Shown here: positions 45,974 through 58,459 of the stretch, piece after piece
Position numbering within the stretch: the stretch's first letter is position 1
Layout of the letters: each line of letters starts with the position of its first letter
From: Stigmatella erecta
Lineage (GTDB): Bacteria; Myxococcota; Myxococcia; Myxococcales; Myxococcaceae
Length of the DNA: 64,000 nucleotides
Reading direction: 5' to 3'
Assembly: GCF_900111745.1 (NCBI RefSeq)
Contig: NZ_FOIJ01000007.1
Span: 124,001 to 188,000, forward strand
The notes under the pieces: generated by a model
Database searches by the model: none
Seen by the model: only the letters and a program-made list of their open reading frames with translations
What the model was told of the DNA's origin: nothing
Made by a program: the position numbers and the translations under genes

Positions 45974-48142
45974 ATGTCCCAGCAGTGGAGTTTCCGCCGG
46001 TCTGCCATGACCGGTCTGGTTCTTGCGCTCACCGCCTGTACCGCACCCTCGGAAAGTGGCACCAACGGCAAGGATGCCTCGGTCCGGCTCGTTCCGGAGC
46101 CGCCCGGGGCGCGCTGCCCTCAGGGTGGCACCGCCATTCAGACCGGCTTGGACGACAATGGCGACGGTGCGCTCAACGACAGCGAAGTTCAGCAGACCTC
46201 CTATGTGTGCAGCGGTGGCAGCAGCAACTCAAGCGGCCAGATGTCGCTGGTGAAGCTGCTTCCCGAGGAGGGCTCCACCCGATGCGCCTCCGGTGGCATC
46301 GCCGTTCTGTCCGGATTGGATGTGAATGCCGATGGCTTGCAAAACGACAGTGAAGTCACCAGCACCCAGTACCTCTGCAACAGCGAGGATGGACAAGGTG
46401 GCAAGGCCTACGTGGTGAAGATGCTGCCCGAGGCAGCCGGGACAAACTGTCCAGCGGGTGGGACGGCGGTGCTCGGGGGCATCGACGTGAATGCCGATGG
46501 CCAGCTTCAGTCCACCGAGTTGACGGCGACGCAGTATGTCTGTCAGTCCTCAGCGAGCTTGACGGGCGCCAATGCCCTCATCCGGCTCGACGTGGAGCCT
46601 GCCGGTGCCAATTGCAGCCAGGGCGGCACCGCCGTGAAGAGCGGCCTCGACTCGAACGGCAACGGAACGCTCGACCCGGACGAAGTCTCCAACACCACCT
46701 TCGTATGCAACGGGCTCACCGGCGCCACGGGGCAGAACGGCAAGAACGCCCTGGTACGGCTCGACTCGGAGCCCGCCGGGCCCAATTGCGCCTACGGCGG
46801 CACGTCCATGAAGAGCGGTCTTGACGTAAATGGCGATGGAACCCTGAGCAACATCGAAGTTCAGACGACGCAGCTGGTGTGCAGCTCGGCCAACTTCTTC
46901 CGGACCAAGTGGGCAAGCAATCCATCAGGCACTTACGACTCCGGTGAAATCAACGGTCTGTGGGTGCCTGTGGGGCGCAAAGTCTCGATCTACAAAACCA
47001 GTGACGCCTCGCGCATCAAACTCACCGTCTCCGACAACTTCCGGGTAGGCTTTAATGCCACAACTGGTGGCACTGGCACTTACTCTGTACGCCTGAACGG
47101 CAGCTGGATGGGCTGTGATGCCAATCAGTATAATTGGACCGCATCAGGATGGAGCCAGACCTATCATCTGCCATTTGCGAATGTCTGCCTCACCGAACAG
47201 CTTCCGAAGGGGCTCTACGAATTCGAGGTATGGGCAATCTCAAGCGGTGGAACCAGCTGGGTGGGGCACGGATCAGGAGGCAATGCATTGCTTCTTGCTG
47301 AAGAATTGGATGGAACCAAACCTTACGCATTCTCCAAAGCTGGCACCGAGACCGTTACAACGAGTGCATCGTATGTGAAGGCAAGTGGACGCGAAGTCAC
47401 GTTCGTGAAGCAGTCCGCCGCAACGCTGCTCAAGGTAACGCTCGCAGATACCCTTGGGGTCGCGTTTAATCAGAATGGCGTAGGGGGCATCGTGATGGTT
47501 CAGTTGGATGGCGCCAACACCAGTTGCTACACGAGCAAGTACGACTGGCAAGGAATCGGCGCCGATCTCCGCAATCCCTTTGTATTGACCTGCATTCTGC
47601 CGAACGTCACTGCTGCCCGGCATACAGTTCAAGTAGCACTTACGTCCCTTAACGGAGGCACTCCACGTCTTGGATGGAACAGAAGCACCCCTCTCCTCCT
47701 TGTTGAGGAAATTCCAAATACGGGACTGACTTACTCAAATACGAGCATTCCAAGCGGAGACATTTCCGGAAGCTGGGCAGGCGTTGCTGCACGGCAGGTC
47801 CTGCACAACGTCAGCGCTCCCGGGAAAGCGGTAAAGGTCACGTATTCGGATACATTCCGTGCGGCCTACGGTTGCAATGGCCGATGGGGGTTTTTCCAGC
47901 TTTATATCGACAACCAGCCCTCTAATTGCATGAATGGACAGTACGTATGGAATTCGGGCGGCGCCCAGGACCACCACCACCCTGTGAACCTGACCTGCAT
48001 CCTCCCGTATCTCACCGCCGGTGTTCATACGTTCGCTATCTGGTCAACCACTCAGCACCCAGATGATGGAAGCTCCTGTGGTTCCAACTATTTTGGTTGG
48101 AACCGCGGGCAAAACCTGCTGCTGGTTGAAGAGCTGCCGTAG
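45974..48142 (+). CDS. Repeat lipoprotein: five DUF7151-like repeats plus three C-terminal beta repeats
   Basis: A 722-residue lipoprotein (lipobox ALTAC, Cys22) starting at 45974 behind AAAGGAG. Residues 30-310 hold five copies of a repeat of about 50 residues, pattern L-EPxGxxC-xxGGT-x-SGLDxNxDGxLxxxEV-xxTxxVC, resembling DUF7151. Residues 325-722 hold three repeats of about 130 residues, each with a [S/G]G-x(2)-[I/V]-x-[G/S]-W-like start and ending LLLVEEL or LLLAEEL. DNA of the second half is markedly less GC-rich and uses A/T-ending codons. Likely surface exposed; function unknown. Confidence 0.85.
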   Translation: MSQQWSFRRSAMTGLVLALTACTAPSESGTNGKDASVRLVPEPPGARCPQGGTAIQTGLDDNGDGALNDSEVQQTSYVCSGGSSNSSGQMSLVKLLPEEGSTRCASGGIAVLSGLDVNADGLQNDSEVTSTQYLCNSEDGQGGKAYVVKMLPEAAGTNCPAGGTAVLGGIDVNADGQLQSTELTATQYVCQSSASLTGANALIRLDVEPAGANCSQGGTAVKSGLDSNGNGTLDPDEVSNTTFVCNGLTGATGQNGKNALVRLDSEPAGPNCAYGGTSMKSGLDVNGDGTLSNIEVQTTQLVCSSANFFRTKWASNPSGTYDSGEINGLWVPVGRKVSIYKTSDASRIKLTVSDNFRVGFNATTGGTGTYSVRLNGSWMGCDANQYNWTASGWSQTYHLPFANVCLTEQLPKGLYEFEVWAISSGGTSWVGHGSGGNALLLAEELDGTKPYAFSKAGTETVTTSASYVKASGREVTFVKQSAATLLKVTLADTLGVAFNQNGVGGIVMVQLDGANTSCYTSKYDWQGIGADLRNPFVLTCILPNVTAARHTVQVALTSLNGGTPRLGWNRSTPLLLVEEIPNTGLTYSNTSIPSGDISGSWAGVAARQVLHNVSAPGKAVKVTYSDTFRAAYGCNGRWGFFQLYIDNQPSNCMNGQYVWNSGGAQDHHHPVNLTCILPYLTAGVHTFAIWSTTQHPDDGSSCGSNYFGWNRGQNLLLVEELP

Positions 48143-48147
48143 GAGCC

Positions 48148-49524
48148 TCACGGTGGGTCCGACGTGGAGGGGCGCGGCGGATCCACCGTGGGTTTGTAGC
48201 ACTTGCCCTTCCACTCGTACCTGCGGTCACCACAAGGAGGGGCGGCGTCGAGTAACCGAACCCAGCAGCCCTCGTTGATCTCCACCTCGGGCTTGTCGCA
48301 CGGCGGGCGGCTCTGCCCGGGCAGCGGCTTCTTGGGGATGTCGAGCAGGATGCCCTCTTGCACGAACTCCAGCGACTCCTCGCTCCCGGCCCCCGGGACC
48401 GCCGCGTCCGCAAGCCCCACCGAGCCGCCATCCTCCCGGCCTATGCTTCGGCTTTCCTGGGCCAGGCGCATGGGAAGCACGGTCCGGAGAGGGGTCTTCC
48501 AAGGCTTGGGGCCAATGCTCAAGCCCAGCATGAGCCCCAGCGCCACCCCGGGAAGCCACCACGAGAGGGCGGGACTCCACGCCGCGCGCCATGCCGCAAA
48601 CCCTCCGTGCGGCTTCGCCTCAATCGGTGCAATCCGCTGATCCGCCCGGCGCCCCGCGCGCCTGGCGGCCCGTTCGAGCGCCTGCGCCAGCTGCGCGGCA
48701 CTGCCCCGCTTCGAAGGCTCGCGCGAGAGCATCCGCAGAATGAGCCGGGACAGCTCCGGGCTCACATTCTTCTGCTTCGCGGGAGCCTCCACCTGTGGGT
48801 AGAAGGGCAGGAGGCCATCCGCCGTCTCCCGCATCTCCATCGCCACGGGCGGAAACTTGCCCACCACGAGGCGGTAGGCCGTCACGCCCAGCGCATACAC
48901 ATCGTCCGCGGGCTGGGAGTCATAGTGCGCCGTGGGGTGCCGCAGGGTGTCCCACTGGAAGCACACGCACTCGGGGCTCTGGTACTGCGGCGTCCCCGGC
49001 GGCGGCGGATGGTGCGTGAGCTGCCGCGCCCCCTGGTACGTGCAGGAGCCAAAATCCAGCAGCACCGCGTGCGCGTCGTCGCGCCGCACCATGATGTTCT
49101 CGCCCTTCACGTCCCGGTGCACGCCGCCCGCCGCGTGGACCGCCTCCAGGGCACGCGCCACTTGCGCCAGCAATCGCAGCGCTTGCCGCGAAGTGAGCGA
49201 GTGCCGGTAGCCCCACTCATACAGCGTCCACCCATCCACCCAGTCCATGACCAGGTACGGAAAGGCCACGCCCCCGTGCACCGTCCACCAGCCCCGGTCA
49301 TGCAGCCGTGGCACGTGCGGGTGGTCCACACGCGCGAGCAGCTCCGCCTCCCGCTCGAACCGCGGGCTCAGCGGGTGCAATGCCATCTTGAGCGCGAAGG
49401 AGCCCTCCCACTCGCGCCCCATCCGCTCGACCCGGTAGACAATCCCGTAGGAGCCCTGGCCGCAGTAGTCCACCACGCGCCAGGGACCCACCTCGTCACC
49501 GAACGGAATCGTGGTGGGGTCCAC
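48148..49524 (-). CDS. Membrane-anchored Ser/Thr protein kinase
   Basis: A 458-residue Hanks-type kinase. Landmarks: glycine loop GQGSYGIVYRV, catalytic Lys46 (FALKM), HRDVKGEN with D138, DFG at 157-159, then TPQYQSPE and DDVYALGVTAYRLVVGKFPP. One transmembrane helix lies near residue 350 (LSWWLPGVALGLMLGLSIG), followed by an extracytoplasmic tail with Cys pairs (PPCDKPEVEINEGCW, KGKCYKP). Start is ambiguous: GTG at 49524 has GAGG at good spacing; GTG at 49530 would overlap the preceding stop as GTGA. Either way it is coupled to the metallo-beta-lactamase gene. Myxobacteria have very many such kinases; the ligand is unknown. Confidence 0.9.
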   Translation of the reverse strand: MDPTTIPFGDEVGPWRVVDYCGQGSYGIVYRVERMGREWEGSFALKMALHPLSPRFEREAELLARVDHPHVPRLHDRGWWTVHGGVAFPYLVMDWVDGWTLYEWGYRHSLTSRQALRLLAQVARALEAVHAAGGVHRDVKGENIMVRRDDAHAVLLDFGSCTYQGARQLTHHPPPPGTPQYQSPECVCFQWDTLRHPTAHYDSQPADDVYALGVTAYRLVVGKFPPVAMEMRETADGLLPFYPQVEAPAKQKNVSPELSRLILRMLSREPSKRGSAAQLAQALERAARRAGRRADQRIAPIEAKPHGGFAAWRAAWSPALSWWLPGVALGLMLGLSIGPKPWKTPLRTVLPMRLAQESRSIGREDGGSVGLADAAVPGAGSEESLEFVQEGILLDIPKKPLPGQSRPPCDKPEVEINEGCWVRLLDAAPPCGDRRYEWKGKCYKPTVDPPRPSTSDPP

Positions 49525-49526
49525 GC

Positions 49527-50189
49527 TCACTTCCTCGGCCGCATGCGGTAGGCCACGAAGGAGGCCACGTCCGGAAAGGTGAAGTACGGGTTGCCCTGGC
49601 GCACCTGCCCCATCGCCGCCACGGGCACGTCCGCGTAGTCGTGGCCGGGCCACAGCCGCGTCTCGTCCGGCACCCGCAGGAGCACCTGCGACAGCGAGCG
49701 GTACATGTCCTCCGGGTTGCCCCCGCGCATGTCACACCGCCCGCACCCATTGATGAACACCGTGTCCCCGGACACCAGCGCATCCCCGGCGAACAGGCAG
49801 TGCGAGCCCGGCGTGTGGCCCGGCGTGTGGAGCGCGTGGAACGTCCTCGGCCCCACCGTCAGCGCCTCCCCTGGCCCCACCGGCCGCAGCGCATCGCTCA
49901 GGGCGCGCAGGTCCTCCGAGAACGCCACCTCCTCGCGCTGGGCGTACACGGGCACGTCGTGGCGTGACAGCAGCTCCGGCAGCCCGTTGATGTGGTCCTT
50001 GTGGCAGTGCGACACGAACGCCCCCACCAGCCGCTTGCCGTCCTCGGCCACCGCGCGCTCGATGGCCGGCACGTCCCAGGCCGGATCCACCACCAGCACC
50101 TCGGGGGCGTCCGCGGCCCCCACCAGGTACACGAAGTTGTCCATCGGCCCCAGCTTGAGCTGCCGCACGTACAAGTCTTCCCGGCTCAT
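49527..50189 (-). CDS. Metallo-beta-lactamase-fold hydrolase (glyoxalase II-like)
   Basis: A 220-residue protein with the metal motif SHCHKDHING (HxHxDH), a second His in HTPGHTPGSHCLFAGDALVS, GDTVFINGCGRCDMRG and the final WPGHDY. The GRCDM segment is typical of glyoxalase II-like and persulfide dioxygenase-like proteins (ETHE1 group). GAGGAGG precedes the start at 50189. It would hydrolyse a thioester or oxidise a persulfide; the substrate is not certain. Its stop lies at the start of the kinase gene. Confidence 0.88.
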   Translation of the reverse strand: MSREDLYVRQLKLGPMDNFVYLVGAADAPEVLVVDPAWDVPAIERAVAEDGKRLVGAFVSHCHKDHINGLPELLSRHDVPVYAQREEVAFSEDLRALSDALRPVGPGEALTVGPRTFHALHTPGHTPGSHCLFAGDALVSGDTVFINGCGRCDMRGGNPEDMYRSLSQVLLRVPDETRLWPGHDYADVPVAAMGQVRQGNPYFTFPDVASFVAYRMRPRK

Positions 50190-50385
50190 CCCGCCTCCTC
50201 GCGCCCGTCCCCGGCGCGCCCGGGACTCTACCAGAGAGGTAGGCCGTGGAACACCCGCCTTTTGCGGGCAGGCCCCCGCCCCCCGAACCCACCAACACCG
50301 GATCCTCACTCCAGGCCGCTTGAGGCCCGCCCCCGCTTCCCATTTGAATGCCACCCCGTGAAGCCCTGCCCCGGGAGCCCCTGAC

Positions 50386-51135
50386 GTGAAGAGACCGTTG
50401 TTGACGCTCGCCTGGACCCTGCTCGCCGGCACGAGCTACGCCGCCGCCCCCAAGTCCACCCTGCGCTACAGCCCTCCGCCGGACGAGGAGCGCCCCGTCA
50501 TCGTCGACGCCACGGTCGGCCCCCAGGGCAGCGACTTCGCCATGCGCCTGGTCTTCAACAAGGACCCCTGGGGCGAGGCCTGCAAGAACCGCTGCGCCAA
50601 CGCCACCCTCTTCCTGGACACCGATTCGAACGCCGCCACGGGCCTCCAATTGGGCAAGGGCGTGCCGGAGACGGGCGCGGACCTGGCCGTCATCATCCAA
50701 GGCGCTCGCGAGTACAAGGAGCACCGCGCGGACACCTTCCTGCGCGTCAAGGTGCGCCAGATCGGCGACAACGCCACCTCGGTGGACGAGGGCGAGGCGC
50801 TCGCGGACCTCAACCACCGGCAGGACCCGGAGCGCGTGCAGCTCGACGACCGGACCGTGTACTTGCTCATCGACAGCACCGGCCCCACCCTGCCCTCGGG
50901 CCGGAAGGTGCGCGTCATCTACCACCCGCCTGGCGGCAAGGCGATCCAGGGCACCCTCCCCGGCATGCTCAGCAGCGGCTCGGGCAGTGGCGTCCGCATC
51001 TTCCGCGGAGGGAGCACCAAGAGCCCTCCCCCCAAGAGCGGGCCCACGCGGCCCTCGAGCGCCTCGGGGAGCTTCCGGCCGGAGCAACCCCTGCCCTCCC
51101 AGGCGGTGCCCTCGGGCGGGGACACCGGCGAGTAG
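50386..51135 (+). CDS. Exported protein of unknown function
   Basis: A 249-residue protein starting at GTG 50386, with GGGAG upstream, and a type I signal peptide ending SYAAA. Residues 25-190 form a beta-rich domain (RPVIVDATVGPQGSDFAMRL, ATLFLDTDSNAATGLQLGKG, GADLAVIIQGAREYKE) resembling carbohydrate-binding/DOMON-like modules seen in other myxobacterial secreted proteins. The last 60 residues are Ser/Pro/Gly-rich and disordered. I do not recognise a named family. Confidence 0.75.
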   Translation: MKRPLLTLAWTLLAGTSYAAAPKSTLRYSPPPDEERPVIVDATVGPQGSDFAMRLVFNKDPWGEACKNRCANATLFLDTDSNAATGLQLGKGVPETGADLAVIIQGAREYKEHRADTFLRVKVRQIGDNATSVDEGEALADLNHRQDPERVQLDDRTVYLLIDSTGPTLPSGRKVRVIYHPPGGKAIQGTLPGMLSSGSGSGVRIFRGGSTKSPPPKSGPTRPSSASGSFRPEQPLPSQAVPSGGDTGE

Positions 51136-51411
51136 CCGCCACGGCATGCCCAGGAGGCCCTGGCCCTCCCCCTGCCCGGCGGGCGAGGAGGGCTGTCTTT
51201 TCGCTGCGTTACGTGGGGCTTTGGCTGGCGCGGACCACTGAACGCCGGTATAGATTGGGCGCCTCCGAGAGGACGCAACCCCTCGAATTCTTTTTCTCTG
51301 TCAGTGGGCCATGGTAGGGGGGCCGACAATCACCCACCCGTTTTCCGTGATGGCGTGGACTGCGCGAGGCGCGGGCCGCGTTGGGGAACGGATGTTCCTT
51401 TGCCAGAACAC

Positions 51412-53796
<2,385 letters not shown>

Positions 53797-53808
53797 CCGA
53801 GGAACGCC

Positions 53809-55737
53809 ATGGCGAAGAAGGACACGTACACAGGTGCGGACATCCAGGTCCTCGAGGGCCTGGAGCCGGTGCGCAAGCGCCCGGCCATGTACATCGGAGG
53901 CACCGACGGCACGGGCTATCACCACCTGCTGTGGGAAATTCTCGACAACTCGGTGGACGAGGTCATCAACGGCCACGCCTCCACCGTGGAAGTGACGCTC
54001 CACAAGGACAGCCGCACCATCACCGTGGTGGACAACGGGCGCGGCATCCCCGTGGACATCATGCCCAAGCTCAAGAAGCCCGCGGTGGAGGTCATCCTCA
54101 CCACGCTGCACGCGGGCGGTAAGTTCGAGCAGGGCAACTACATTCACTCGGGCGGTCTGCACGGCGTGGGCAGCTCGGTGGTGAACGCGCTGGCGCGCAA
54201 GCTGCTCGTGGAGATCAAACGCGAGGGCAAGCGCCACGTGCAGCACTACGCGCGCGGCAAGGCCACCTCCCCGCTCAAGGTGGAGGGCCCGGCGCGCGGC
54301 ACCGGCACCGCCATCACCTTCGAGCCGGATCCGGAGATCTTCGGCGAGAAGCTGAAGTTCGACCCGGAGCTCATCCGCGAGCGCCTGGAGGCAAAGAGCT
54401 ACCTGCACAAGGGCATGACCGTCATCTGGAAGGACGAGACGGCCAGCCCCTCCACCGCGGTGACGTACAAGCACGACGGCGGCATCGCCGAGTACCTCAA
54501 CAAGGTGGTGACCGAGCGCAACAAGCCGGTGGTGCCCCCGGGCAGCGCCGTGTTCTACCACTCGCGCGAGAGCGAGGTGCGGCTGGAGGCCGCGCTGGTG
54601 TGGACGGAGGCGACGGACGAGAACATCCGCTCCTACGTCAACGGCATCCCCACCCCGCAGGGCGGCACGCACGAGGCGGGCCTGCGCGCGGCGGTGGTGA
54701 AGGCGGTGCGCAACTACATCGAGACGCACAACCTGAGCCCCAAGGGCGTCACCCTCACCGCGGAGGACATCCGCGAGGGCATCACCGCCATCCTCTCCTG
54801 CTACGTGGTGGAGCCGCAGTTCCAGGGGCAGACCAAGGGGCGGCTGAACAACCCCGAGGTGACGGCCCAGGTGGACGGCGTGCTGCGGCCGGCGCTGGAG
54901 AAGTGGCTCAACGACAACAAGTCCATCGGCGAGGCGGCCGTGGCGCGCATCATCCTGGCGGCCCGCGCGCGCGAGGCCAGCCGCGCCGCCTCCCAGGCGG
55001 TGAGCCGCAAGACGGCGGTGAGCCACCGGCTGAACCTGCCGGGCAAGCTCGCCGACTGCTCCTCCACGGAGCCGGGCACGAGCGAGCTGTTCCTCGTCGA
55101 AGGTGACTCCGCAGGCGGCAGCGCCAAGCAAGGAAGAGACAGGCGCACCCAGGCCATCCTCCCCCTGCGCGGCAAGGTGCTGAATGCGGAGCAGGCCTCC
55201 ACGGACAAGGTCGCCACCAACAAGGAGCTCCAGGACATCGTCAGCGCCCTGGGGTGCGGCATCGGCTCGGACTTCGACATCTCCAAGCTGCGCTACGGCC
55301 GCATCTTCCTGCTGATGGACGCCGACAGCGACGGCCACCACATCGCCACGCTGCTGCTCACCTTCTTCTACCGGCACCTGCGTCCGCTCATCGAGAGCGG
55401 CGCGGTGCACATCGCCCAGCCACCCCTCTACAAGGTGGAGATCGGCAAGGAGACGTACTGGGCGCTGGATGAAGCGGACCGGGACCGCATCGTCCGGGAG
55501 AAGGCCAAGGGCAACGCCAAGCCCAACATCATGCGCTTCAAGGGTCTGGGCGAGATGACGGCCGACGAGCTGAAGACCACGACGCTGGATCCGAAGAAGC
55601 GGATGAGCCTCCAGGTGATGATCGACAACCCCCTGGAGACCGACCGCGTCATCAATGACTTGCTCGGCAAGGATGTGAGCGCGCGCTTCAAGTTCATCAT
55701 GGAGCGGGCAGGCGAGGTCCAGGATCTCGACTTCTGA
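53809..55737 (+). CDS. parE: Type II DNA topoisomerase subunit B (topoisomerase IV type)
   Basis: A 642-residue ATPase subunit. GHKL motifs: [45 protein letters not shown]. The Toprim domain has [20 protein letters not shown] and [16 protein letters not shown] with the metal-binding acidic residues, and the protein ends [13 protein letters not shown]. Length fits both GyrB and ParE without the E. coli insert. It lies 12 bases after subunit A. Provides ATP-driven strand passage for decatenation or supercoiling control. Confidence 0.85.
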   Translation: MAKKDTYTGADIQVLEGLEPVRKRPAMYIGGTDGTGYHHLLWEILDNSVDEVINGHASTVEVTLHKDSRTITVVDNGRGIPVDIMPKLKKPAVEVILTTLHAGGKFEQGNYIHSGGLHGVGSSVVNALARKLLVEIKREGKRHVQHYARGKATSPLKVEGPARGTGTAITFEPDPEIFGEKLKFDPELIRERLEAKSYLHKGMTVIWKDETASPSTAVTYKHDGGIAEYLNKVVTERNKPVVPPGSAVFYHSRESEVRLEAALVWTEATDENIRSYVNGIPTPQGGTHEAGLRAAVVKAVRNYIETHNLSPKGVTLTAEDIREGITAILSCYVVEPQFQGQTKGRLNNPEVTAQVDGVLRPALEKWLNDNKSIGEAAVARIILAARAREASRAASQAVSRKTAVSHRLNLPGKLADCSSTEPGTSELFLVEGDSAGGSAKQGRDRRTQAILPLRGKVLNAEQASTDKVATNKELQDIVSALGCGIGSDFDISKLRYGRIFLLMDADSDGHHIATLLLTFFYRHLRPLIESGAVHIAQPPLYKVEIGKETYWALDEADRDRIVREKAKGNAKPNIMRFKGLGEMTADELKTTTLDPKKRMSLQVMIDNPLETDRVINDLLGKDVSARFKFIMERAGEVQDLDF

Positions 55738-55803
55738 GCCTGCCGGGAGCCCGCTCCCGCAGAGCATGGTGTCCAGGGGCCCGGCTCGGGTAGCATCCGG
55801 GCC

Positions 55804-57150
55804 GTGCCCCCTGTCCGTCTTCTCCTCGTGCTCGCGCTCGCCCTGAGCGTCTCCGCCGAGGCCCAATCCTCCCGCCGCCCCAAGGCGAAGAAGCCCGCCG
55901 CGGTGAAGAGCGCCCCCCCGGCGCCCGCCGCCGAGCCCGTTGCCCCCCCTGCCGAGCCGCCGCCCGCCCCCGTGGCCGAGGTGAAGCTCGTGCCCGTGGG
56001 CCCCCGGACGGTGGTGTTTGCCGCACCGCGTCCGGGCGCCTCCCCGGCCTCCGCCGAGGCGCTCCAGGAGGAGCTGTCCCGCCTGCTGGCCGCGAAGCCG
56101 GACGTGGCCCTGGTGGACCTGGCGGCCGTGTTTCCCCCGCCCGCCCCCGCCTCCGTGGCGGAGGCCGACGCCCTCTTCGAGGAGGGCAAGGGGCTCTACG
56201 ACAACCTGGATCCCGAGGCCGCCGCGGCAAAGTTCCTCGCCGCGGCGGAGGCCTACCAGAAGCACCCCGAGGCGCTGAAGCCCGAGCGGCTGGCGAACGC
56301 CTTCCTCTTCCTGGGGGCCTCGCAGCTGCTCAACGGGGAGGCGAAGGCGGCCCAGCGCTCCTTCCTGCAGGCCCTGTCGGCCTCCCCCACCCTTCAGCCG
56401 GACCCGAACCTGTTCGGCACGGACGTGCAGACGGCCTTCACGGACATGCAGCAGGAGTTCTCCCGGCAGCCGCCGGGCACGCTCGCCATCGACTCGTCCC
56501 CCCGGGGCGCGGCGGTGCGGGTGGACGGGCGGGACGTGGGGCTCACCCCGCTGCCGGAGCTGACGCTGCACGGGGGGCGGCACCCGGTGGTGCTGTCCCG
56601 GCCCGGCTACCAGGCCGTCATCGCCTACCCGCAGGTGGCCTCCGGCCAGCGGACCGAGCTGAAGCCCTCGCTGGAGATGCTGCCAGAGATGACCGCCCTG
56701 CTGGCCACCGTGGCCCAGGCCACCTCCGAGCAGGGCTTCGAGGCCAGCACCCTGCCCCCCGGCGTGGCCGCCCTGGGCGAGCGGCTCGGCGCGCGCTACG
56801 TGGTGCTCGCCGCGGTGAGCCAGAAGAAGGGCCGCGTGGGCGGTGAGGTGCAGGTGTGGGATGTGCAGACGCAAGGGCGGCTGCGCGGCGTGCGGATGGA
56901 CCCCCGCTCGAAGAAGCCCGAGGACAGCGTGGAGGGGGCCGCGGAGCGCATTCACGGCTTCCTGTTGGGCGGGCCGCTGTCGGCCCCCGCGCCCGCGCCC
57001 CTGACGGCGACGCTCGTCAAGAAGCCCTGGTTCTGGGCCGCCGTGGTGGGCGGTGCCGCCGTCGTCACCGGGGGGGTGCTCTATGCCACCCAGGCCGGCA
57101 AGGGGCGGTCCGGCGGCGTCATCTCTGGTTTCCCGGGACTGGGCTTCTAG
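55804..57150 (+). CDS. PEGA-domain exported protein 1
   Basis: A 448-residue protein from a GTG start with a type I signal peptide (LALALSVSAEA). Then a Pro/Ala-rich stretch, a helical TPR-like region (ADALFEEGKGLYDNLDPEAA) and a PEGA domain near residue 230 (GTLAIDSSPRGAAVRVDGRD, VGLTPLPELTLHGGRHPVVL). A hydrophobic helix near the C-terminus (FWAAVVGGAAVVTGGVLY) suggests anchoring. PEGA domains are surface-layer-like beta modules. It begins a tight rightward run with a second PEGA protein and SppA. Function unknown. Confidence 0.82.
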   Translation: MPPVRLLLVLALALSVSAEAQSSRRPKAKKPAAVKSAPPAPAAEPVAPPAEPPPAPVAEVKLVPVGPRTVVFAAPRPGASPASAEALQEELSRLLAAKPDVALVDLAAVFPPPAPASVAEADALFEEGKGLYDNLDPEAAAAKFLAAAEAYQKHPEALKPERLANAFLFLGASQLLNGEAKAAQRSFLQALSASPTLQPDPNLFGTDVQTAFTDMQQEFSRQPPGTLAIDSSPRGAAVRVDGRDVGLTPLPELTLHGGRHPVVLSRPGYQAVIAYPQVASGQRTELKPSLEMLPEMTALLATVAQATSEQGFEASTLPPGVAALGERLGARYVVLAAVSQKKGRVGGEVQVWDVQTQGRLRGVRMDPRSKKPEDSVEGAAERIHGFLLGGPLSAPAPAPLTATLVKKPWFWAAVVGGAAVVTGGVLYATQAGKGRSGGVISGFPGLGF

Positions 57151-57196
57151 GAATGTCCCTCCCCGCGCACGTGTCGGCAGGTTCCGAGGTCTCTCC

Positions 57197-58411
57197 ATGA
57201 AAGCCCTGGCGCTCGCATTGTTCCCCGCCCTTGCCCTGGCGGCCTCTCCGCCCCCCACCCCGCGGCGCGTCAGCGCGCTGCTCATCCCCATGGACCAGGG
57301 GGCCGAGGCGCGGGGGGTGAAGCTCGAAAGCTACCTGCTCGAGGGGCTGGAGCAGTTCTCCGGCTTCACGGTGCGCAAGCCCGAGGAGCTGTTCGGCATG
57401 CCCCAGGACGAGGAGGCCAAGGCCGCCTTCCAGCGGGGCTCCCAGGGGCTCACGCAGAGCCTCAAGGCTTATGAGGCCAACGACTACGAGGACGCGGAGC
57501 GCAAGCTGCGCGCGGCCCTCAAGGAGCTGCAGGCGGCCGCGGGGGTGATGAACGCCTGCACCGAGCTGTGCGAGGCCACCGCCCTGTATGCCGCCGTGCT
57601 CCACCGGCGCGGGGACGTGGAGGAGGCCCGGCTGCACCTCATCGACTTGATGGCGCTCAACCCCACGTTCGAGCTCAACCCCAAGCGCTACCCCAAGGAG
57701 TTCATCGCCCTGCGGGCCCAGGTGGCCACCAGCCGCAGCGCGATGCTGCGCGGCAGCGCGCTGGTGAAGAGTCAGCCGGCCGGCGCGCGCGTGTACGTGG
57801 ACGGGGAATTCCAGGGCTACACCCCGATGACGGTGAACACGATGCAGGTGGGCAAGCACCTGCTGCGCCTGGAGCGCCCCGGCTTCCGGCAGCACGGCGA
57901 GCTCATCGAGGTGTCGCCGGACGACGTGGAGGTGACCGCCGAGCTCGCCCCCACCCCCGAGTACAAGAAGTACGACGCGCAGCTGGACGCGGTGGCCGCG
58001 GAGATCGTCAAGACGCCGCCCAGCCCGGCGGCCACCGCGCTGGGCAAGGCCCTGGGCGTGGACCGCGCCATGCTCGGCACGGTGAAGGCGCTGGGCCCCC
58101 AGGGCACGGAGCTGGTGGTGGGCTTCTTCGACTTGCGCAGTGGCAAGAAGCTCGCGGGCAAGCGCGTGGTGCTCCAGGGCGACGAGTTCGGCCAGGAGAA
58201 GGCGGAGCTGGGCCGGCTGGTGAACGCGCTCGTCAGCACCGCCCTGGGCGGCGGCAACCCCAAGGAGAAGAAGCACTCGGACCCGCTGGACAACCGCCAG
58301 GGCACCGAGGACTGGAACGGGGAGAGCGCAGGAGGCCGCCGCGGTGTGTCCGAGAAGAAACCCCGCGGGGGCGATCCGCTCGATGGAGTGAACGGTACGG
58401 AGGATTGGTAG
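57197..58411 (+). CDS. PEGA-domain exported protein 2
   Basis: A 404-residue protein with type I signal peptide (start at 57197). The layout parallels its neighbour: an N-terminal helical TPR-like region (AYEANDYEDAERKLRAALKE) and a PEGA domain near residue 200 (SALVKSQPAGARVYVDGEFQ, GYTPMTVNTMQVGKHLLRLE). There is no C-terminal transmembrane helix; the tail is charged and repeats PLDNRQGTEDW and PLDGVNGTEDW. The pair is likely an old duplication. Confidence 0.82.
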   Translation: MKALALALFPALALAASPPPTPRRVSALLIPMDQGAEARGVKLESYLLEGLEQFSGFTVRKPEELFGMPQDEEAKAAFQRGSQGLTQSLKAYEANDYEDAERKLRAALKELQAAAGVMNACTELCEATALYAAVLHRRGDVEEARLHLIDLMALNPTFELNPKRYPKEFIALRAQVATSRSAMLRGSALVKSQPAGARVYVDGEFQGYTPMTVNTMQVGKHLLRLERPGFRQHGELIEVSPDDVEVTAELAPTPEYKKYDAQLDAVAAEIVKTPPSPAATALGKALGVDRAMLGTVKALGPQGTELVVGFFDLRSGKKLAGKRVVLQGDEFGQEKAELGRLVNALVSTALGGGNPKEKKHSDPLDNRQGTEDWNGESAGGRRGVSEKKPRGGDPLDGVNGTEDW

Positions 58412-58459
58412 CGCGGGGCGCTTGTCCTGGGCAGGGCCCAGCCTAGAGTCCGGCCGCGT

